Positions 52,152 through 60,458 of a DNA stretch of 64,000 bases are shown here, one piece after another (positions within the stretch are counted from its first letter, which is position 1; every line of letters starts with the position of its first letter). The stretch covers positions 1,054,001 to 1,118,000 of the forward strand of contig NZ_JANLNM010000001.1 in the NCBI RefSeq assembly GCF_024701975.1, written 5' to 3'. Source of the DNA: Variovorax sp. ZS18.2.2 (GTDB lineage: Bacteria; Pseudomonadota; Gammaproteobacteria; Burkholderiales; Burkholderiaceae_C). Both the position numbers and the translations under genes were made by a program. A model generated the notes under the pieces. That model was given only the letters and a program-made list of their open reading frames with translations, searched no databases and had not been told where the DNA came from.

Positions 52152-52658
52152 ATGGCGCTCTCGATGTACGACATTTCGGTCCCGGTCTTCACCCGCGGAC
52201 TCGGCCAGCTCACCCACCTGCTCGACAAGAGCCTGGCGCATGCCAAGGCCAACGGCATCGACACCGCCACGCTGGTCGAGGCGCGTCTGGCGCCCGACAT
52301 GCTCACGCTGGCCGGCCAGGTGCAGCGCGCGAGCGATGCATCGAAGCTCGGCGCGGCGCGCATCGCGGGCATCACGGCCCCCAGCTTTCTCGATGAAGAA
52401 AAGACCTGGGACGACCTCGTGGCCCGCATCCGGAAGACACAGGACTTTCTCGCGACCATCGACCGCGCACTGATCGACGGCCAGGAAGAACGCCCCGTGA
52501 CCATCAAGCAGCGCGAAGGCGAGGCGCATTTCACCGCGCAGCGCTACCTGTTGCAGTTCGCGCTGCCCAATTTCTTCTTCCACGTGACCACGGCCTACGA
52601 CGTGCTGCGCCACAGCGGCATGCCGATCGGCAAGCTCGATTACCTCGGCAAGTTCTGA
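52152..52658 (+). CDS. DUF1993-family protein
   Basis: A 168-residue protein that fits DUF1993 as I recall it: MYDISVPVFTRGLGQLTHLLDKS at the start, DMLTLAGQVQRASDASK in the middle and HVTTAYDVLRHSGMPIGKLDYLG near the end. The fold is thought to be a DinB-like helical bundle. I chose ATG 52152 because the family begins with that sequence; an ATG at 52095 next to the hydrolase stop is in frame too. Function unknown. Confidence 0.82.
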   Translation: MALSMYDISVPVFTRGLGQLTHLLDKSLAHAKANGIDTATLVEARLAPDMLTLAGQVQRASDASKLGAARIAGITAPSFLDEEKTWDDLVARIRKTQDFLATIDRALIDGQEERPVTIKQREGEAHFTAQRYLLQFALPNFFFHVTTAYDVLRHSGMPIGKLDYLGKF

Positions 52659-52779
52659 GCGTAGTTCGTCACGGCTTCGCGACAAACTTCAAATTGCCGT
52701 GACACATGCGCGCCGACGGGGCGCGCGCCCAACAATCGCGCCAGACCGCTGTCGGTCTGACACGAGCGAGGTTGCGATC

Positions 52780-53337
52780 ATGGGCAAGTTGCTGTCGAGA
52801 AGGGCGTTTTCAGGTCTTGCCGCGGGTGCGGCCGCAGCGGTCGGTTGGCCGATGCAAGGTGCGCTCGCCGCATCACCGGGCCTCCAGGACTACGGCCGCG
52901 CGCCCGAGTTCGCGGGCATCGAGAAATGGCTCAACTCCGGCCCGCTCACGATGCAAGGCCTCGCCGGCAAGGTGGTGCTGGTTGACTTCTGGACCTACAC
53001 CTGCATCAACTGCATCCGCACCTTGCCGCATGTGGTGCGCTGGTACGAGACGTACAAGGACCAGGGCTTCGTCGTCGTCGGTGTGCACTCGCCCGAGTTC
53101 GCCTACGAGCGGTCGACACGCAACGTGCAGGACGCGATCGAGCGCTTCAACATCCGCTATCCGGTGGCGCAGGACAACGGCTTCACCACCTGGAAGGTCT
53201 ACAACAACCAGTACTGGCCGGCGTTCTACCTGGTCGACAGCAAGGGGCAGGTGATGCGCCAGCACTTCGGCGAGGGCGAGTACGCCGAGATGGAGGCGGC
53301 GATCCAGGCGCTGCTGGCGCAGAAGCGGGCCGCCTGA
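52780..53337 (+). CDS. Exported thioredoxin-like protein with Tat-type signal
   Basis: A 185-residue redoxin. A twin-arginine signal (SRRAFSGLAAG, residues 6-16) precedes the thioredoxin fold; the active site is TYTCINCIRT with Cys75 and Cys78. Other motifs are GKVVLVDFW, FVVVGVHSPEF and YWPAFYLVDSKGQV with the cis-Pro. The TCINC form is typical of periplasmic redoxins linked to CcdA-type electron transfer. The ATG at 52780 gives the signal peptide. A perfect 7-base dyad (CAGACCG, CGGTCTG; 52742-52759) lies about 20 bases upstream and may be an operator. Confidence 0.88.
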   Translation: MGKLLSRRAFSGLAAGAAAAVGWPMQGALAASPGLQDYGRAPEFAGIEKWLNSGPLTMQGLAGKVVLVDFWTYTCINCIRTLPHVVRWYETYKDQGFVVVGVHSPEFAYERSTRNVQDAIERFNIRYPVAQDNGFTTWKVYNNQYWPAFYLVDSKGQVMRQHFGEGEYAEMEAAIQALLAQKRAA

Positions 53338-53362
53338 ACTGCGGCGCGAACCAAGGCGTGAA

Positions 53363-54220
53363 CTACGGCGCTTTTGGCCGGCGCGCCACCAGCGAATACA
53401 TCAGCGGAATGCGCGGCATGCTTTCCGGTGGCGCCATGCGCTTGCCACCGATGTCGCGCATGCCTTCGAAGGGCTTCCAGCCGTTGGCGTACGGGTACTC
53501 GTCGAAGCGCTCGACCGCGAGACCGGCCTCTGCGAGCGCGGTGATCACCTCGCCGACGCCCCATGCAAATTCAAAGCTCGGGTTCGGATTGCGAAAATCC
53601 TGCACACCCGGCTCATAGTCATCGCGCACGAGGCCGTCGCCCGACTGGACCACGTAGTCGCCCACGCCTGCTTCGGGCACGGGCGCATCGTTGAAGTAGT
53701 CGTAGTGAAACTGCCAGGTTTCGTCGAACACCATCGCGTACGGATGGAAGTCGATGAACACGAAGCGCCCGCCGGGTTCGAGCAACTGCGCCACGCCACG
53801 CGCCCAGGCCGAGATGTCGGAGAGCCAGCACAGCGTGCCGTAGGAGCAGAAGACGATGTCGTAGCGCTCGCCGCGCGCCCCGGCATCGCGAAAGTAGTCA
53901 TAGACGTCGGACCGCTCGAAGCGCGCCGGGATGCCCGACTGCGCCGACAGCCGCGTGGCGAAGGCGACGGCTTCGTCGGAGATGTCCACGCCCGTCACCT
54001 TGGCGCCCAAGCGCGCGATGCTCAGGGTGTCCTGGCCCGCGTTGCATTGCAGGTGAAGGAGGGCGAGGCCTTTCACGTCGCCGAGCAGCGCCGTCTCTTC
54101 GGGAAAGAGCGTGGAGCCATCCGCGCGGAAGAACGCGGCCTGGTCGCCCTTGTGGCTGTTGTGCGCGACCGTTGCCGCGTTCCATGAAAGCCGGTTGGCC
54201 TCGTGCAGTTCTTTTTTCAT
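53363..54220 (-). CDS. Class I SAM-dependent methyltransferase
   Basis: A 285-residue enzyme with Rossmann motif I in LLHLQCNAGQDTLSIARLGA, GVDISDEAV for the ribose-binding acid, and a motif IV FCSYGTLCWL. Target unknown. I placed the start at ATG 54220, which overlaps the hemH stop (ATGA); the open frame upstream lies within hemH. Coupling to ferrochelatase does not by itself give a role. It converges on the redoxin gene, 25 bases between stops. Confidence 0.85.
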   Translation of the reverse strand: MKKELHEANRLSWNAATVAHNSHKGDQAAFFRADGSTLFPEETALLGDVKGLALLHLQCNAGQDTLSIARLGAKVTGVDISDEAVAFATRLSAQSGIPARFERSDVYDYFRDAGARGERYDIVFCSYGTLCWLSDISAWARGVAQLLEPGGRFVFIDFHPYAMVFDETWQFHYDYFNDAPVPEAGVGDYVVQSGDGLVRDDYEPGVQDFRNPNPSFEFAWGVGEVITALAEAGLAVERFDEYPYANGWKPFEGMRDIGGKRMAPPESMPRIPLMYSLVARRPKAP

Positions 54221-55260
54221 GTCTTCTGTCGCTGGGTCGGCCAGCCGGCGAGGTTGCGTTCGGCAATGCCCGCGAGCGCAGTGATCCACGCGGGGCTGTC
54301 GTTGAGGCAGGGGATGTAATTGAACGTTTGGCCGCCCGCGTGCAGGAAGGCCTCGCGGCCCTCCATGGCGATTTCCTCGAGTGTCTCGAGGCAGTCGGCC
54401 GGGAAGCCCGGGCACACCACATCGACTCGCTTGATGCCTTTCGCACCGAGTTCGCGCAGCGTCGGCTCGGTGTAGGGCTCGAGCCACTTGGCGCGGCCGA
54501 AGCGCGACTGGAAGGTGACGCGATGCTCTGCGTCGGAAAGACCGAGACGCGCCGCGAGCAGGCGCGCGGTGGCGAGGCACTGCGCCTGGTACGGATCGCC
54601 GAGCGCGATGTTGCGCGCGGGGATGCCGTGGAAGCTCATCAGCAGCAGCTCGCCGCGGCCCTCGGTCTTCCAGTGGCGCTCGATGCCTTGCGCGAGCGCA
54701 TCGATGTAGGCGGGGTCCTGGTGGTACTCATTGACGAAGCGGAATTCGGGAATGCTGCGTTGCTTGCGGCTCCAGTCGTTCACCGCATCGATCACGCTGG
54801 CCGTGGTCGTGGCCGAGTACTGCGGATAGGCCTGCAGCACGAGCACGCGCGTCACGCCGTCGGCTTGCAGCGCATCGAGGCGGGAGGCGATCGACGGGTT
54901 GGCATAGCGCATCGCATCGCGCACCGTCACGCGGTGGCCGCGCTCGCCGAGCCAGCCGGCCAGGAGCGTTGCCTGCTTCTGCGTCCACACCTTGAGCGGC
55001 GAGCCTTCGGTCATCCAGATGCTCGCGTACTTGGCGGCCGACTTGGCCGGCCGCGTGCGCAGGATGACGCCGTGCAGGATCAGCGCCCAGAGCAATTTCG
55101 GAATCTCGACCACGCGCGGGTCGCCCAGAAAGTCGGCGAGGTAGGGGCGAACGGCCGCAGCGGTGGGAGCATCGGGAGAGCCTAGGTTGCACCAGAGCAC
55201 GGCGGTGCGGTCATTGGAGGAACTGGCGTTCGTCGGGTCATTCGTCGCGATGTGGGGCAT
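54217..55260 (-). CDS. hemH: Ferrochelatase
   Basis: A 347-residue enzyme that inserts ferrous iron into protoporphyrin IX, the last step of haem synthesis. Motifs seen: VLWCNLGSPDAPTAAAVRPYL, YASIWMTEGSPLKVWT, the active-site His in LLMSFHGIPARN and the Glu-bearing CPGFPADCLETLEEI near the C-terminus. I placed the start at ATG 55260; the frame continues upstream antisense to the HAD gene, which is not coding. Only 15 bases separate this start from the divergent HAD start. Confidence 0.95.
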   Translation of the reverse strand: MPHIATNDPTNASSSNDRTAVLWCNLGSPDAPTAAAVRPYLADFLGDPRVVEIPKLLWALILHGVILRTRPAKSAAKYASIWMTEGSPLKVWTQKQATLLAGWLGERGHRVTVRDAMRYANPSIASRLDALQADGVTRVLVLQAYPQYSATTTASVIDAVNDWSRKQRSIPEFRFVNEYHQDPAYIDALAQGIERHWKTEGRGELLLMSFHGIPARNIALGDPYQAQCLATARLLAARLGLSDAEHRVTFQSRFGRAKWLEPYTEPTLRELGAKGIKRVDVVCPGFPADCLETLEEIAMEGREAFLHAGGQTFNYIPCLNDSPAWITALAGIAERNLAGWPTQRQKT

Positions 55261-55275
55261 GCGATATTCTCGGGC

Positions 55276-56007
55276 ATGACCTCCGCTTCCCCTGCGCCCG
55301 CGAGCGCCGCGCCGCTCGACGTTCAGCGCATTTCCGCGATCTCGCTCGACCTCGACGACACCCTCTGGCCCATCTGGCCGACCATCGAGCGCGCCGAGGC
55401 TGTGCTGCAGGAATGGCTCTTGCGCGAGGCACCCAAGACCGCCTCGCTGCTGCTCACGCCCGGCATCCTGCGCGAGCTGCGCGAAGCCACAGAGAAGGAG
55501 CGCTCGGACCTCGCGCACGACCTGAGCGCGCTGCGCCGCGAGTCGATCCGCACGGCACTGAAGCGCTCTGGCGAAGACCCGGCGCTGGCCGACCCGGCCT
55601 TCGATGCCTTCTTCGCAGAGCGCCAGCGCGTGACGCTCTATGACGATGCGCTGCCCGCGCTCAAGTGGCTCAGCGAACGTTATCCATTGATTGCCGTATC
55701 GAACGGCAATGCCGACATCCACCTGACCGGCGTGGGTCGGTGGTTCCGCACTGCGTTCAATGCCCGCGCCTTCGGCAGCGGCAAGCCGCATGCGCCGATC
55801 TTCCGCGCCGCCGCGGCCTCGGTCGGCCTGCTGCCCAAGGACGTGCTGCACGTGGGTGACGACGCAGAGCTCGACGTGGTCGGTGCGCTCAATGCCGGCA
55901 TGCAGGCCGCATGGCTGGTGCGCGACGAGCGCCCCTGGGTGCATGGCGCGCGGCCGCAGCTGATCGTGCCGAACCTGCACGCGCTGTGCGTGGCGTTGGG
56001 CGCCTGA
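55276..56007 (+). CDS. HAD-superfamily hydrolase, YigB-like
   Basis: A 243-residue phosphatase-type protein. HAD motif I is SLDLDDTLW with both Asp residues, motif II VSNGNAD, motif III Lys in GSGKPHAPIF and motif IV HVGDDAELDVVGA. A helical cap lies between motifs I and II. The pattern matches YigB/FMN-phosphatase-like members (inference). ATG 55276 is used; a second in-frame ATG at 55252 would overlap hemH. Confidence 0.88.
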   Translation: MTSASPAPASAAPLDVQRISAISLDLDDTLWPIWPTIERAEAVLQEWLLREAPKTASLLLTPGILRELREATEKERSDLAHDLSALRRESIRTALKRSGEDPALADPAFDAFFAERQRVTLYDDALPALKWLSERYPLIAVSNGNADIHLTGVGRWFRTAFNARAFGSGKPHAPIFRAAAASVGLLPKDVLHVGDDAELDVVGALNAGMQAAWLVRDERPWVHGARPQLIVPNLHALCVALGA

Positions 56008-56010
56008 GGC

Positions 56011-56316
56011 TTATTCGAAGACGGGCCGGAAGAAGCTGCGCTCGTAGCTCAGGAAGCAGCGCGTGTCCTGCGCGTACTTGAAAGCGGCCTGGCATTCGGG
56101 GTCCTGCATCGAGTCGGCGCGGTATTTCTCGTAGGCCGCGAGGCTCGGAAAACTGAACATCGCCAGCGCGACATCGTTCGCGCCTTCCGAGGGCAGGAAG
56201 TAGCCGTGGTGCGTGCCGCCGAACTTCTCGACCAGCGGAATCCAGAGCTTGCCGTAGTGCTCGAATTCCTTGAGCTTGTAGGCGTCGACGATGTAGCGCA
56301 GGTAGCAGGTGACCAT
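56011..56316 (-). CDS. NIPSNAP-family protein
   Basis: A 101-residue stand-alone NIPSNAP domain (ferredoxin-like alpha-beta barrel): VTCYLRYIVDAYKLKEFEHYG, then GGTHHGYFLPSEG and DVALAMFSFPSLAAYEKYR. The start at ATG 56316 begins exactly at the domain. It converges with the HAD gene, three bases between stops, and is divergent from the LysE-type exporter. Function of bacterial members is not established. Confidence 0.88.
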   Translation of the reverse strand: MVTCYLRYIVDAYKLKEFEHYGKLWIPLVEKFGGTHHGYFLPSEGANDVALAMFSFPSLAAYEKYRADSMQDPECQAAFKYAQDTRCFLSYERSFFRPVFE

Positions 56317-56440
56317 GTCTTTGTTTCCGGAGGTGAGGGGTAATCGGCCCAGCCTCGGCGGGCTGCGGGCCGTCGGACTATAGTTTCCCGCTCCCCCGTC
56401 TCCGCATCCCCTGATCACCTTTCGCGCAGGAACTCCGAAA

Positions 56441-57082
56441 GTGCACCTCTCCAACTGGCTCATCTTCTGCGGCGTGACGCTGCTCGTCGCCTTCACCCCG
56501 GGTCCGGCCGTGCTGCTCGCGGTCTCGAACTCGATCGCCGTGGGCCCGCGACGCGCGATGATCAGTTCGCTCGGCAATGCGGTGGGCCTGTTCATGGTGT
56601 CGGCCGCCGCGATGGCGGGGCTGGGCGTGGTGCTGACGACCTCGGCGTCCGCGTTCATGGTGCTGAAGGTGGCGGGTGCGGCGTACCTGGTCTACCTGGG
56701 TGTGAAGCAGTGGCGCAACCGGGCCAGCGTGTTCTCCGACTTGGCAGCGCCCGGAACGCCCGCCGCGCCGCGCGCTGCGTGGCGCCTGTTCGGCAACGGC
56801 GTGACGGTGGCGCTCACCAATCCCAAGGGCATCCTGTTCTTCTCGGCGCTGTTCCCGCAGTTCCTGATGCACGACGCGCCGATCCTCGGGCAGTTCGCGG
56901 TGCTGACCGCCACCTTCGCCGCGGGCTCAGTGCTGTCGCACGCGTTCTATGTGCTGCTGGCGCGGATGCTGAAGAAGCAGCTGTCCGATCCGCGCCGGTC
57001 GAAGCTCTTCAATCGCGTGTCCGGCGGCGCCTTCGTGCTGCTGGGCTTGAGCCTGCTGCGCTTGCCGAACAAGGCGGCCTGA
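56441..57082 (+). CDS. LysE/RhtB-family amino acid exporter
   Basis: A 213-residue membrane protein with six predicted helices. The family start (LIFCGVTLLVAFTPGPAVLLAVSNS, shortened here) contains the TPGP motif, and FGNGVTVALTNPKGILFF carries the second conserved loop. GTG 56441 is the start, with AGGA ten bases upstream. These proteins export amino acids or analogues; the cargo is unknown. Its TGA stop abuts the stop of the next, convergent gene with no base between. Confidence 0.9.
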   Translation: MHLSNWLIFCGVTLLVAFTPGPAVLLAVSNSIAVGPRRAMISSLGNAVGLFMVSAAAMAGLGVVLTTSASAFMVLKVAGAAYLVYLGVKQWRNRASVFSDLAAPGTPAAPRAAWRLFGNGVTVALTNPKGILFFSALFPQFLMHDAPILGQFAVLTATFAAGSVLSHAFYVLLARMLKKQLSDPRRSKLFNRVSGGAFVLLGLSLLRLPNKAA

Positions 57083-57385
57083 TCAATCGAGCGCGAATTG
57101 CTCGCGCAGCGCGGCGCAGAAGTCGGCGGTGCCGCTGAGCGAGAAGGTGACGGTGGTGAAGCGCGGGTCTTCGCGTGTTTCCTGCAGGTCGCAGTCCCAG
57201 GTCGCGCCTTCGTCCAATGCGCCGCGCGCATGCGGAAACGTGGCTTCGGCCCAGGCGAGTACCTGTTCGATCTCGGCATGTACCTTGGGCGATTTCTCCG
57301 GCGCGGTCGAAGCCATGGCGTCGAAGGTGCCGTGGCCTTCGGTGTCTTCGCTGTAGTCGAAGTCGAGGTAACGCAGTTCGGTCAT
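57083..57385 (-). CDS. Small conserved protein of unknown function at the end of the hpn operon
   Basis: A 100-residue acidic protein without signal peptide or membrane segment: MTELRYLDFDYSEDTEGHGT opens it, and WAEATFPHARGALDEGATWD is in the middle. It overlaps hpnE by four bases (ATGA at 57382-57385), so it is cotranslated with the squalene genes. I do not recognise a family. A role in hopanoid synthesis would be guesswork. Confidence 0.75.
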   Translation of the reverse strand: MTELRYLDFDYSEDTEGHGTFDAMASTAPEKSPKVHAEIEQVLAWAEATFPHARGALDEGATWDCDLQETREDPRFTTVTFSLSGTADFCAALREQFALD

Positions 57386-58668
57386 GAGGTGGTCGATGCC
57401 TTGGCTGCCGCCAGCCCGCTGAGTACCGCGCCCTCGAGCGTAGCGGGGTAGGGGCCTTCGGTGTAGTCGCCGCAGGCCTGCAGGCCGGGCGCGATGCGCA
57501 TCGGCGGCCGTGCGAGCGCGGGCGTGGAGGCGAAGGTGGCGCGCTTCTCAACGACGGTCTGGATGATCTCGAGCGCGGTCTGCCCCAACTGCGTCGCGGC
57601 TTGCGCGATCACTTGCTCTTCGAGCGTTTCGCGTGATGCCTCGTTGGCGCTGATGACCAGCGCGAGCACGCCATCCGGGCCGCCGAGCTGGCTGCGGTCG
57701 AACACGAACTGTGCGGGCGCCGCGGCCGGATCGCTGCGCAGGGCCAGCATCGGCTCCGACAACTTCGAGGCGCCGCGCACATAGACCGTGGCGATGGCTT
57801 CGAAGCGCAGCCCCTCGGTGGTTTCGCACCAGCGATCTGTCGGCAAGCCCGATGCGCGGACGAGCCGCGCGGCATCCCAGGGTGCGCAGGCCAGGATGAC
57901 CTGGTCGAAGCTTTCGTCGTCGACCCGCCACTGGCCGTCTTCAGGTGCGATGGCCCGCACACGCGTGCCGATGCGCACCGTCGCGCCGTGCTTCGTCAGC
58001 CACGCGATCGCGGCATCCGGGAACAGCGCCCCGAGGTCCACGCGTGGCAGCAGCAGGTCCGCACCGCCGCTGCCGCTGAAGAGCGCGTCGCGCAGCACGC
58101 GCAGGAACACTTCGCCGCTCGACTGGGCGACCGGCGTGTTGAGCGCAGAGACGCACAGTGGCTCGATCAGTTCCTGCATCACACGCGGCGAGAGGCCGGT
58201 GCAGAGCGCGGCCACCGTGGTGTCGGGCGCGCAGCGGAATCTGCCGAGGCGCCAGCCGACGGCCGTCCGCAGCAACGAAGACTTGTCCCGCCAAGTCCAG
58301 CCGCGCGCCGTGAAGATGCCCGCCAGTAGATCGAGCGGCGCAGGCAGCCGCGGCAGCTTCAACCCGCCGCCATCGGCGAACCGCAGCGAGAGCGGCAGGC
58401 GATGCAGTGCCTTTTCGACATCGACGCCGACTTCGCGCATCAGCTTCAGCGTGGCCGTGTAGGCGCCGATCAGGATGTGCTGGCCGTTGTCGAGCGCCAT
58501 GCCGTGCATGTGGTCGACGCGCCGCGCACGGCCGCCCGGCATGGGCGCGGCCTCGAACAGCGTGACCGCATGACCGAGCCGCGTGGCCTCGACCGCACAG
58601 GCGAGGCCGGCCCAGCCGGCGCCGATGACGGCTGTCTTCAAATCCGCCCCAGCGCCTGGACTTTCCAT
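57382..58668 (-). CDS. hpnE: Hydroxysqualene dehydroxylase HpnE
   Basis: A 428-residue FAD enzyme: dinucleotide motif AVIGAGWAGLACAVEA near residue 14, GGRARRVDHMHGMALDNGQHI, and the C-terminal GDYTEGPYPATLEGAVLSGL. HpnE removes the hydroxyl from hydroxysqualene to give squalene. ATG 58668 overlaps hpnD by 31 bases. The in-frame TTG at 58641 would give MKTAVIGAGWAG and a four-base overlap (TTGA), which matches the other junctions here and may be the true start. Confidence 0.88.
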   Translation of the reverse strand: MESPGAGADLKTAVIGAGWAGLACAVEATRLGHAVTLFEAAPMPGGRARRVDHMHGMALDNGQHILIGAYTATLKLMREVGVDVEKALHRLPLSLRFADGGGLKLPRLPAPLDLLAGIFTARGWTWRDKSSLLRTAVGWRLGRFRCAPDTTVAALCTGLSPRVMQELIEPLCVSALNTPVAQSSGEVFLRVLRDALFSGSGGADLLLPRVDLGALFPDAAIAWLTKHGATVRIGTRVRAIAPEDGQWRVDDESFDQVILACAPWDAARLVRASGLPTDRWCETTEGLRFEAIATVYVRGASKLSEPMLALRSDPAAAPAQFVFDRSQLGGPDGVLALVISANEASRETLEEQVIAQAATQLGQTALEIIQTVVEKRATFASTPALARPPMRIAPGLQACGDYTEGPYPATLEGAVLSGLAAAKASTTS

Positions 58669-59477
58669 GCGAGCCAGAACTTGCGCACCGGCGTCAGGCT
58701 CACGCGCTGGTTCAGCACCTGGAAGCTGTCGCGTTCAATCTCGCGCAGCAGCGTGCGGTAGATGCTGGCCATCATCAGGCCGGGTTTCTGCGTGCGGCGG
58801 TCGGCCACCGGCAGCAGGGCGAGCGCCTCGTCGTAGGCGGCATGCGCGCGCTCGGCCTGGAACTTCATGAGCGCCACGAAGCGGTCCGAGTGCACGCGGT
58901 TGAGGATCTCGTGCGCCTTCACGTCGAACTGCTGCAGCTCGTTGACCGGCAGGTAGATGCGGCCGCGCAGCGCGTCTTCGCCCACGTCGCGCAGGATGTT
59001 CGTGAGCTGCAGCGCCAGGCCCAGCTTGTGGGCGTAGGCCGTGGTCTGCGGATCGGTCTGGCCGAAGATGCGCGCCGCGACCTCGCCCACCACGCCAGCC
59101 ACCAGGTGGCAGTAGCGCGCGAGGCCGGGGAAGTCGAGGTAGCGGGTCTGGTCCAGGTCCATCTGGCAGCCGTCGATCACCTCGAGCAGCTGGCGCGCCT
59201 CGATGCCGTAGGCCGCGGCGTGCGGCATCAGCGCCAGCATCACCGGATGGCGCGGCGTGCCCGCGAAGGCCTGGGCGACCTCGGTGCGCCACCAGGCGAG
59301 CTTGGTGGCGGCCACGCCGGGGTCGCTGACCTCGTCGACCACATCGTCGACCTCGCGGCAGAAGGCATAGAACGCCGTGATCGCCGCGCGGCGCGGCTTG
59401 GGCAGGAACAGGAAGGCGTAATAGAAACTGCTGCCCGAGGCGGCGGCCTTGTCTTGCACGTATTGCTCGGGATTCAT
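58638..59477 (-). CDS. hpnD: Presqualene diphosphate synthase HpnD
   Basis: A 279-residue all-helical prenyl synthase. It has both aspartate motifs: AFCREVDDVVDEV (about residues 45-57) and NILRDVGEDALRGR (about 170-183), with GRIYLPVNEL after the second. It condenses two farnesyl diphosphates to presqualene diphosphate. The ATG at 59477 overlaps the hpnC stop by four bases; an upstream in-frame ATG at 59507 is less likely. Confidence 0.9.
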   Translation of the reverse strand: MNPEQYVQDKAAASGSSFYYAFLFLPKPRRAAITAFYAFCREVDDVVDEVSDPGVAATKLAWWRTEVAQAFAGTPRHPVMLALMPHAAAYGIEARQLLEVIDGCQMDLDQTRYLDFPGLARYCHLVAGVVGEVAARIFGQTDPQTTAYAHKLGLALQLTNILRDVGEDALRGRIYLPVNELQQFDVKAHEILNRVHSDRFVALMKFQAERAHAAYDEALALLPVADRRTQKPGLMMASIYRTLLREIERDSFQVLNQRVSLTPVRKFWLAWKVQALGRI

Positions 59478-60388
59478 CGGGGAGGCGCTGCTTTCATGGG
59501 GCGCCATTGTCTCCGCATCCGCAGCGCTTTCCAGAGCAATACGGGCGCATCGGCCCTGCCGATGGTGGGGCGCTGGGAGAAGGTGTCGAAGCCCAGGTCG
59601 GTGATCTTGTCGAGGATGCGCAGGCCCCCTTGCACGACGAGACGCAGTTCCCATCCGGCGCGGCCCGGCAGGCGGTGCACCAGCGGGGCGCCTTCCTCCA
59701 TGAGCTCGCGCGCCCAGAACGACACGACCGAAACCAGGTTGATGGCCTCCTGCGGCGGCGGCGCGGCCGACAGCGGCTCGAACACCTTGAAGTGCTCGCG
59801 CGTGAGGCCGCGCCGGGTGCAGTCGGTCAACGGAAAGTAGAAGCGTCCGCGCGGCAGGTCCACGCTCGGGTCCTGCCAGAAGTTGATGAGCTGCAGCGCG
59901 CTGCAGATGGCATCGCTCTGCGCCAGCGCCTGTGCATCGTGCACGTCGTAGAGATGCAGCAGCAGCCGTCCGACCGGGTTGGCCGAGCGGCGGCAGTAGT
60001 CGAGCAGCTCGGCGCGGTCGGCATAGGTGCCGTGGTCGCGCGTCTTCTCGATGTCCTGCATGAAGGCGCTCAGCAGGTCGGCCAGCAGGTCTTCGGGCAG
60101 GCTGTACTGCGCGATGCTGTGGGCCAGCGGCCCGAACACGTGCGGCCAGCGCGACGTGGCGAGTGGTTCGCCCTGCGCGGCGGCGGCGAGCTCATCGCGG
60201 TAAGCGCGCAACTCGGCCAGGCGCTGGTCGGGCGACGCATCGCCTTCGTCGGCAATGTCGTCGGCGGTGCGCGCGAAGTGATAGATCGCTGCAATCGGCG
60301 GTCGCAGGTGCGGCGGGCAGAGCCACGAGGCGACCGGGAAGTTTTCGTAGTGCGCCGGTGGGGCGGCAAGGTGGGGAGTGGCGGACAC
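59474..60388 (-). CDS. hpnC: Hydroxysqualene synthase HpnC
   Basis: A 304-residue squalene-synthase-like enzyme. First acidic motif YHFARTADDIADEGD (about residues 37-51), second LINFWQDPSVDLPRGRFYFP. HpnC turns presqualene diphosphate into hydroxysqualene. It is the first gene of hpnC-D-E plus a small gene. No squalene-hopene cyclase gene is in the window. A 70-base gap separates it from divergent kup. Confidence 0.9.
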   Translation of the reverse strand: MSATPHLAAPPAHYENFPVASWLCPPHLRPPIAAIYHFARTADDIADEGDASPDQRLAELRAYRDELAAAAQGEPLATSRWPHVFGPLAHSIAQYSLPEDLLADLLSAFMQDIEKTRDHGTYADRAELLDYCRRSANPVGRLLLHLYDVHDAQALAQSDAICSALQLINFWQDPSVDLPRGRFYFPLTDCTRRGLTREHFKVFEPLSAAPPPQEAINLVSVVSFWARELMEEGAPLVHRLPGRAGWELRLVVQGGLRILDKITDLGFDTFSQRPTIGRADAPVLLWKALRMRRQWRPMKAAPPR

Positions 60389-60458
60389 GCCACGATTGTC
60401 CGCGACACGATGTCCCCGGCACTATGCTCGGTGCGTTGCCACTTCGAACAGCTCGCCC

